Of a stretch of DNA of 64,000 bases, positions 58,453 through 64,000 are shown piece after piece (position 1 is the stretch's first letter; every line of letters starts with the position of its first letter). Origin of the DNA: Escherichia coli (GTDB taxonomy: Bacteria > Pseudomonadota > Gammaproteobacteria > Enterobacterales > Enterobacteriaceae); assembly GCA_021307345.1 (NCBI GenBank), contig CP089930.1, positions 2,976,001 through 3,040,000 on the forward strand, written 5' to 3'. The notes under the pieces are model-generated. The model ran no database searches, was not told where the DNA came from, and saw only the letters and a program-made list of their open reading frames with translations. The translations under genes and the position numbers were made by a program.

Positions 58453-60597
58453 TTAAAGCGCGCAGGAGACGCAGCCTTCAATTTCAGTACCTTCCAGCGC
58501 CATCTGACGCAGGCGAATGTAATAGAGCGTTTTGATACCCTTACGCCAGGCGTAAATCTGCGCTTTGTTGATATCGCGGGTGGTGGCGGTATCTGGGAAA
58601 AACAGCGTCAGCGACAGCCCCTGATCGACATGGCGTGTCGCTTCGGCGTAGGTGTCGATAATCTTTTCCGCGCCAATTTCGTAAGCGTCCTGATACAGCG
58701 CCAGATTCTCATTAGTCATAAACGGGGCAGGGTAGTAAACGCGCCCGGTTTTACCCTCTTTGCGGATCTCTACTTTCGCCACAATCGGATGAATACTCGA
58801 CGTGGCATGGTTGATGTAAGAGATGGAACCGGTTGGTGGCACCGCCTGGAGATTCTGGTTGTAGATGCCATAGCGCATCACGTCGTCGCGCAGTCGCGCC
58901 CACATCTCACGGGTAGGTAGCGTAATACCGCTACGGGCAAACAGTTCGCCAACTTTCGCCGTTTTCGGCTGCCAGTTACCTTGCAGATATTGGCTAAAAT
59001 ATTCACCGCTGGCATAGCGCGACTGTTTGAACCCGGCGAAGGTTTCACCGTGTTCGCGCGCCAGCAACATCGAGGTGCGCAGCGCGTGCCAGGTGATGGT
59101 ATAGAAATAGAGATTGGTGAAATCCAGAGCTTCCGGTGAACCATAGGCGATGCCTTCCCGCGCCAGATAACCGTGTAAATTCATCTGCCCCAGCCCGATG
59201 GCGTGCGAGGCGGTATTTCCGGCTTCGATGGACGGCACGCTGCGGATATGACTCATATCCGACACCGCCGTCAGACCGCGCACGGCTGTTTCTACCGTGC
59301 GGGCAAAGTCGGGGGAATCCATGGTGTGGGCAATATTCAACGAACCTAAATTGCAGGAAATATCATGGCCTGTGCGAGCATAGTTGAGATTCTCGTCATA
59401 CTCTGAGGCGCTGTTTACCTGCAAAATCTCTGAGCAAAGATTGCTCATATTTATGCGCCCGGCGATAGGGTTAGCACGGTTTACCGTGTCTTCATACATG
59501 ATGTACGGATAGCCGGACTCAAACTGGATCTCCGCCAGCCGCTGGAAGAAATCACGCGCGTTGATGTATTTTTTGCGGATGCGTTTATCGGCAACCAGTT
59601 CGTCATAGTGTTCGCTGATGGCGATATCGGCAAACGGCTTGCCGTAAACCCGCTCAACGTCATAGGGCGAAAACAGTGCCATCTGCGCATTCTTTTTCGC
59701 CAGATGGAAGGTGATATCCGGGATCACCACGCCCAGCGACAGCGTTTTAATGCGGATTTTCTCGTCGGCATTTTCCCGCTTTGTGTCGAGAAAACGCAGA
59801 ATATCAGGATGATGGGCATGTAAATAGACTGCACCCGCCCCCTGACGAGCGCCGAGCTGATTGGCATAGGAAAATGCGTCTTCCAGCATTTTCATCACCG
59901 GAATTACGCCAGAAGATTGATTTTCAATACGTTTAATTGGCGCGCCCGCTTCCCGCAGATTCGACAGCAAAAATGCCACGCCGCCGCCGCGTTTCGACAG
60001 TTGCAGTGCGGAATTTACCGCCCGACCAATCGACTCCATATTGTCTTCAATACGCAGCAGAAAACAGGAAACCAGTTCGCCGCGCTGCTGTTTACCACAG
60101 TTGAGGAATGTTGGCGTGGCAGGCTGAAAACGTCCAGACAGCATCTCATCAGTCAGTTGCGTCGCCAGCGTTTCATCGCCTTGTGCCAGCGTCAGCGCCA
60201 CCATAGTGACTCGATCGGCAAAATCCTCCAGATAACGCTTACCGTCGAATGTCTTCAACGTATAGCTGGTGTAAAACTTCCATGCACCGAGGAACGTCTG
60301 AAAACGAAAACCGCTGGCGTGCGCGCGGGCAAATAGCGTAATGACAAAGTCGCGAGAGTAGCGATTAAGAACGCTTTCATCATAGTAACCTTCGTTGACC
60401 AACCAGTTCAGGCGCTGCTGCTGGCTACTGAAGGTCACACTGTTCGGGCGTACATGCGTCGCCATAAAGGCGTCTACGGCCTGGCTGTCTTTATCGAACT
60501 GAATGCGACCTGCGCTATCGTAAAGGTTAAGCATCGCATTCAGGGCGTGGTAATCCATTGTTTCCTGCGTCAGGCGGTCTGCGGTTGTCGTTGCCAA
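58453..60597 (-). CDS. nrdE: NrdE, class Ib ribonucleotide reductase large subunit
   Basis: Catalytic subunit reducing ribonucleotides. The 714-residue protein has active-site cysteine segments [16 protein letters not shown] near residue 178 and the [11 protein letters not shown] region near residue 387. The C-terminal shuttle pair CVSCAL is reduced by NrdH. Its first 28 bases overlap nrdI. Confidence 0.98.
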   Translation of the reverse strand: MATTTADRLTQETMDYHALNAMLNLYDSAGRIQFDKDSQAVDAFMATHVRPNSVTFSSQQQRLNWLVNEGYYDESVLNRYSRDFVITLFARAHASGFRFQTFLGAWKFYTSYTLKTFDGKRYLEDFADRVTMVALTLAQGDETLATQLTDEMLSGRFQPATPTFLNCGKQQRGELVSCFLLRIEDNMESIGRAVNSALQLSKRGGGVAFLLSNLREAGAPIKRIENQSSGVIPVMKMLEDAFSYANQLGARQGAGAVYLHAHHPDILRFLDTKRENADEKIRIKTLSLGVVIPDITFHLAKKNAQMALFSPYDVERVYGKPFADIAISEHYDELVADKRIRKKYINARDFFQRLAEIQFESGYPYIMYEDTVNRANPIAGRINMSNLCSEILQVNSASEYDENLNYARTGHDISCNLGSLNIAHTMDSPDFARTVETAVRGLTAVSDMSHIRSVPSIEAGNTASHAIGLGQMNLHGYLAREGIAYGSPEALDFTNLYFYTITWHALRTSMLLAREHGETFAGFKQSRYASGEYFSQYLQGNWQPKTAKVGELFARSGITLPTREMWARLRDDVMRYGIYNQNLQAVPPTGSISYINHATSSIHPIVAKVEIRKEGKTGRVYYPAPFMTNENLALYQDAYEIGAEKIIDTYAEATRHVDQGLSLTLFFPDTATTRDINKAQIYAWRKGIKTLYYIRLRQMALEGTEIEGCVSCAL

Positions 60598-60980
60598 AAT
60601 TCGGTTACTCCTTTACGAACATTTTCGATATCGCTTTGCGTACCCATGAGTTCAAAGCGGTACAGCCACGGCACGCCGCATTTCCGGGCAATCACATCTC
60701 CGGCGCGACCATACGCCTCACCAAAGTTGCGATTACCCGAAGCAATAACGCCGCGAAGCAACGCCCGGTTATGTTCGTCGTTTAAAAAGCGAATCACCTG
60801 TCGTGGCACAGCGCCAGCCGTACCGCCACCGCCGTAAGAGGGCACGATCAGGATGTAAGGCTCGTCTACCTGAATCCGTTCCCGCTCATTGAGTGGAATG
60901 CGCACGGCGGGCAGCCCTAAACGTTCGATAAAACGCTGCGTATTTTCGGAGCTGCTGGAGAAGTAGACGAGCTGGCTCAT
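60570..60980 (-). CDS. nrdI: NrdI, flavodoxin-like activator of NrdF
   Basis: FMN protein that supplies the oxidant for the NrdF manganese cofactor. The 136-residue protein has the phosphate-binding [12 protein letters not shown] loop near residue 6 and the [19 protein letters not shown] loop near residue 48. It overlaps nrdH by four bases and nrdE by 28. Confidence 0.97.
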   Translation of the reverse strand: MSQLVYFSSSSENTQRFIERLGLPAVRIPLNERERIQVDEPYILIVPSYGGGGTAGAVPRQVIRFLNDEHNRALLRGVIASGNRNFGEAYGRAGDVIARKCGVPWLYRFELMGTQSDIENVRKGVTEFWQRQPQTA

Positions 60981-61222
60981 GCACTGGCCGCGTGTGGCGC
61001 TGGATGCAGACGGTTGATCATATCCGGACGAAAACCAGACCAGCTAAGATCGCCTGCAATCACTACCGGCAACTGACGAAAGCCCTGAGCACGCAACGCT
61101 TCCGCCGCTTCAGGAACGCGATCGACATTAATCATTTCAAAATCAAAGCCCCGGTTTTCCATCGCCCGTTTGGTGGCGTGGCACTGAACGCAATCGTTAC
61201 GAGTGTAAATAATAATGCGCAT
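60977..61222 (-). CDS. nrdH: NrdH, glutaredoxin-like electron donor
   Basis: Small redox protein that reduces NrdE, with thioredoxin-reductase-type specificity. The 81-residue protein has the active site CVQCHATK at residues 11-18 and the WSGFRPDMI segment near residue 61. It is first gene of nrdHIEF. Confidence 0.97.
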   Translation of the reverse strand: MRIIIYTRNDCVQCHATKRAMENRGFDFEMINVDRVPEAAEALRAQGFRQLPVVIAGDLSWSGFRPDMINRLHPAPHAASA

Positions 61223-61295
61223 GATTCGTATTTCCGTTTAAAATGAAGATACGGCGCGATGATACGCGTCGGGTTGTCTCTCTGTTGATACAGGG

Positions 61296-61339
61296 ATACT
61301 AGATGTAGTTGAAAAAAGATTCAACCATACAAGATATGG
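61296..61339 (-). promoter_or_regulatory. Probable NrdR box pair upstream of nrdH
   Basis: Two NrdR-like palindromes on the minus strand, CAACTACATCTAGTAT (61296-61311) and CCATATCTTGTATGGT (61324-61339), have centres about 30 bases apart. Paired boxes at this three-turn spacing are typical of ribonucleotide reductase promoters. Confidence 0.7.
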
Positions 61340-61430
61340 GAAATTTCGATAAGTCTCACCGCAGTCGAGCAGCTCAGCGGGGTAGGGGGTTTTGTGTTCT
61401 ATAGCCGGGTGATTACCCGGCATCAGGAAG

Positions 61431-61862
61431 TTACATCCGCATGGAAACGGCCAGGCGGTTAAAGCAATTCATCAGTCCGATGGCAAAAGTCAGGTCGCTG
61501 ATCTCTGATGCGCTGAAATATTCAAGCAAAGGTTGATAAACGTCGTCTTCTGCATGGCTTCGGGCAATATCGGTCACCGATTCCGCCCAGGCCAGCGCCG
61601 CCCGCTCGCGATCATCAAAATGATGGCTCACCCGCCAGCCTGCCAGAGCGTCCAGCTTGTGCTGCGGCACACCGGATTTGCGTAATGCTTTACTGTGCAT
61701 CTCCAGACAAAATGCGCAGCCGTTGATTTGCGAGACGCGCAAATAAACTAACTCCATCAGTGTGGTATCCAGCGCACTATTTTCCAGCGCCGTTTTGGCC
61801 TGCACCAGCGCGTTATACACTGCCGGGCTAAGTTCGTAGTAAGGCTGACGTAATGTAGTCAT
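61431..61862 (-). CDS. AhpD-like / carboxymuconolactone decarboxylase family protein
   Basis: A 143-residue alkylhydroperoxidase-like protein with the redox signature NGCAFCLEMHSKALR: Cys49, Cys52 and His56. Such proteins reduce peroxides or partner with unknown substrates; the exact role is unknown. It is divergent from a MocR-type regulator with only 87 bases between the starts, suggesting that the regulator controls it. I do not recall this pair at this position in K-12. The start ATG is preceded by AGGAG-type bases (AAGAGGAGAAACTG on the minus strand). Confidence 0.85.
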   Translation of the reverse strand: MTTLRQPYYELSPAVYNALVQAKTALENSALDTTLMELVYLRVSQINGCAFCLEMHSKALRKSGVPQHKLDALAGWRVSHHFDDRERAALAWAESVTDIARSHAEDDVYQPLLEYFSASEISDLTFAIGLMNCFNRLAVSMRM

Positions 61863-61949
61863 ACAGTTTCTCCTCTTATTAACGCCCGCAATGTAGCACT
61901 ATAATGGACTGCTAAAGAGAGCCATAAATTACCTAAAAAAGCAGACCAT

Positions 61950-63284
61950 ATGCCGCGCTATCAGGATATCGCCCGTCAGTTAAAAACGGCTATTGAGCAA
62001 GGGGAACTGAAACCCGGCGCAAGGCTACCTTCCAGTCGTACCTGGTCGCAGGAGCTGGGCGTGTCTCGAGCCACCGTCGAAAATGCTTATGCTGAGCTGG
62101 TGGCACAAGGATGGCTGGTACGGCGGGGGCAGGCGGGCACCTTTGTCAGCGAGCAAATACATCCGCAACAATCCGCTGTGGATGTGCTTGCCTTTGCCGG
62201 TGAAAGCCAGCAACCGCTACCATTCCAGATGGGATTACCCGCACTCGATCTCTTTCCGCGTGAGCTGTGGGCGCGGGTGATGGGGCGCCGTCTGCGTACC
62301 CAGACGCGCTTTGATTTGGCGTTAGGCGATGTCTGTGGTGAGGTGGCGTTGCGTGAGGCAATTGTTGATTATTTACGCGTCTCACGCGGGATTGAATGCC
62401 AGCCAGAACAGGTCTTTATCACTCACGGTTATGCAGCCTCAATGGCCTTAATTCTGCACGCGCTGGCGAAACCGGGAGACGGGATGTGGATGGAAGATCC
62501 TGGCTTTCCGCTGATTCGCCCGATTGTTACTCGCCACGGTGTGGAAATTTTACCTGTGCCTGTTGATGACAACGGACTGGATGTCGCAAGTGGAATGCAA
62601 AATTATCCTGATGCACGTTTTGCTCTGATAACTCCTGCGCACCAAAGCCCGCTCGGTGTTGCACTCTCTCTGGCGCGCAGGCATCAGGTGCTGGCGTGGG
62701 CAGAGCGTGCGCAGGCGTGGATTATTGAAGACGATTACGACAGTGAATTCCGTTATCACGGTAAGCCATTACCGGCGCTGAAAAGCCTCGACGCACCACG
62801 GCGGGTGATTTATGCCGGAACATTCAGCAAATCGCTATTTCCTGCATTGCGCTGTGCGTGGCTGGTGGTACCGGTGGAGCAGATTACGCAATTCCGCCAA
62901 CAGGCGTCACTGAAGCCATGTGCAGTGCCAGTTCTATGGCAGAACACACTGGCTGACTTTCTTCGCGAGGGGCATTTCTGGCGGCATCTGAAGAAAATGC
63001 GTCAGCACTATGCGCAGCGTAGGCAGTGGATTGAACAGGCGCTTACGCAACAGGGATTCCTGGTTATGCCACAAAAAGGCGGCATCCAGATGGTTATCAG
63101 CATGGTGGGCGACGATATTTTCCACGCGCGTAAAGCCAATACTGCTGGCCTTGCGGTGCAGGCACTTAGCGACTGGCGTATCCGATCAAGTGGGAAAGGA
63201 GGATTGCTTCTCTCGTTTACCAATATTATCAGTGAGAGTATGGCGCAGCAGGTGGCACAACAATTACGCAGAGCCTTAAGTTAA
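61950..63284 (+). CDS. MocR/PdxR-family transcriptional regulator
   Basis: A 444-residue fusion of a GntR-type winged helix (PGARLPSSRTWSQELGVSRA near residue 22) and an aminotransferase class I domain that binds PLP. The aminotransferase part has IIEDDYDSEFRY near residue 258 and the Schiff-base lysine in GTFSKSLFP (Lys294). Family members control PLP synthesis or nearby amino-compound genes. Here the divergent AhpD-like gene is the natural target. No pdxS/pdxT or transport genes are adjacent. Confidence 0.9.
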   Translation: MPRYQDIARQLKTAIEQGELKPGARLPSSRTWSQELGVSRATVENAYAELVAQGWLVRRGQAGTFVSEQIHPQQSAVDVLAFAGESQQPLPFQMGLPALDLFPRELWARVMGRRLRTQTRFDLALGDVCGEVALREAIVDYLRVSRGIECQPEQVFITHGYAASMALILHALAKPGDGMWMEDPGFPLIRPIVTRHGVEILPVPVDDNGLDVASGMQNYPDARFALITPAHQSPLGVALSLARRHQVLAWAERAQAWIIEDDYDSEFRYHGKPLPALKSLDAPRRVIYAGTFSKSLFPALRCAWLVVPVEQITQFRQQASLKPCAVPVLWQNTLADFLREGHFWRHLKKMRQHYAQRRQWIEQALTQQGFLVMPQKGGIQMVISMVGDDIFHARKANTAGLAVQALSDWRIRSSGKGGLLLSFTNIISESMAQQVAQQLRRALS

Positions 63285-63310
63285 AAACCCCGAAGTCAGG
63301 CTTCGGGGTC
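63283..63310 (-). terminator. Intrinsic terminator of ygaM
   Basis: On the minus strand ACCCCGAAG and CTTCGGGGT form a 9-bp stem with loop CCTGA, followed by TTTTAA. It overlaps the end of the convergent regulator gene. Confidence 0.85.
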
Positions 63311-63339
63311 AAAGACGCGTATTTATTATCATTGTTGCA

Positions 63340-63669
63340 TTACGATTTGCGTATGCTTAACAGCGCGCCGATAAAAATACCTACCGCAGCTGCTGTACCC
63401 ACGCTACACCAGGGTCTTTCACGAACAAAAGAATCTGCGCAGCCAACTGCATCGCGCGCGGCTTGCTGGACGCGAGTACGACCATGCATCCGCGCTCTGG
63501 TTTCTTTCAGTAGAGCCTGAGCTTTACTGCGTGCGGCTTCGGCTTCACCTTTGGCGTCGCTGCCCCAGGACTTCAATACAGATTCGAGACTGTCGGCTAA
63601 TTGATTGACATCATTCTGAATATCCTGCACGCCATCATCGACGTCGTTGCGGTTCGGTCTGTTAAACAT
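63340..63669 (-). CDS. ygaM: YgaM, ElaB/YqjD-family membrane-anchored protein
   Basis: Small DUF883 protein, tail-anchored in the inner membrane; ElaB/YqjD relatives bind ribosomes in stationary phase. The start was set at MFNRPNRNDVDDGVQ (109 residues), four codons inside the longest frame. It has a long helical middle and a C-terminal hydrophobic segment (GTAAAVGIFIGALLS). Confidence 0.93.
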   Translation of the reverse strand: MFNRPNRNDVDDGVQDIQNDVNQLADSLESVLKSWGSDAKGEAEAARSKAQALLKETRARMHGRTRVQQAARDAVGCADSFVRERPWCSVGTAAAVGIFIGALLSIRKS

Positions 63670-63820
63670 ATGATCCCCCATTAGAATTCGATGTAATTTT
63701 CAGTGTAGACCATAATTTTCTTAACAGAGATTCATCGCGGCTTTATGGACTTTTCTGAAAGCGTTGTGAATGCGCAATCAGGTAAGGTAGGCGCGCAGTA
63801 GATATTAACGAGGATAAAAT

Positions 63821-64000
63821 ATGTATTTACGACCAGACGAGGTGGCGCGCGTACTTGAGAAAGTCGGTTTTACTGTCGATGTAGTAACCCAGAAAGCATA
63901 CGGTTACCGTCGTGGGGAACATTATGTCTATGTTAACCGCGAAGCGAGAATGGGACGTACCGCACTGATAATTCATCCAACATTAAAAGAACGTAGTTCC
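63821..64000 (+). CDS. ygaC: YgaC, conserved hypothetical protein (cut by window edge)
   Basis: The first 60 codons of YgaC, a small Fur-regulated enterobacterial protein of about 114 residues with no known activity. It begins [20 protein letters not shown] and runs open to the last base of the window. An ACGAGGAT ribosome-binding site lies nine bases before the ATG. Confidence 0.93.
   Translation, partial: MYLRPDEVARVLEKVGFTVDVVTQKAYGYRRGEHYVYVNREARMGRTALIIHPTLKERSS

Overview
The window is chromosomal DNA of Escherichia coli or a very close Escherichia. Gene content, gene order and many proteins recalled as nearly identical to E. coli K-12 support this. It runs in the opposite orientation to the K-12 map, from fhlA (cut at the left edge) to ygaC (cut at the right edge). 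It is not K-12, because it carries several genes that I do not remember from the K-12 map at these positions. No prophage, IS element, integrase or CRISPR array was seen.

Layout. (1) 1-13356: formate hydrogenlyase and hydrogenase maturation. fhlA and hypEDCBA are on the minus strand and hycABCDEFGHI on the plus strand, with paired sigma-54 promoters and FhlA sites between hypA and hycA. A small exported-protein gene (13381-14154) trails hycI. (2) 14258-18418: the ascBF beta-glucoside genes and their repressor gene ascG. (3) 18567-21487: hydN and hypF, also sigma-54/FhlA-type. (4) 21567-25837: norWV and norR for nitric oxide reduction, with three NorR sites and a sigma-54 promoter. (5) 25834-30782: the glucitol operon srlAEBDMR-gutQ. 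(6) 31038-37825: mltB, pncC, recA (with LexA box), recX, alaS, csrA. (7) 38141-39000: tRNA-Ser(GCU), four identical tRNA-Arg(ACG) genes and two copies of a structured element ending in a tRNA-Arg 3' tail. (8) 39145-42430: yqaB, yqaA, gshA, the sRNA MicA, luxS. (9) 42549-47528: an accessory block between luxS and emrB. (10) 47786-57129: emrRAB, ygaZH, an intact MFS gene at the ygaY position, and proVWX. (11) 57484-61222: nrdHIEF. (12) 61431-64000: an AhpD-like gene divergent from a MocR/PdxR-type regulator, then ygaM and ygaC.

The most interesting part is the luxS-emrB block. Beside a large AIDA-type autotransporter it holds two translationally coupled genes. One encodes a compact nucleotidyltransferase with the motifs of an RNA ligase. 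The other encodes a two-domain protein: an N-terminal HD phosphohydrolase and a C-terminal P-loop polynucleotide kinase. Together these supply the three activities needed to heal and seal RNA broken to 2',3'-cyclic phosphate and 5'-OH ends: phosphoesterase, 5' kinase and ligase. I read it as a chromosomal RNA (probably tRNA) repair operon. The domain architecture is known (HD-Pnk of Runella). The role of this pair in E. coli is, as far as I know, not described.

Start codons were moved inward from the longest reading frame where the known family N-terminus and a Shine-Dalgarno sequence agreed. Comparisons with K-12 come from memory and were not computed.
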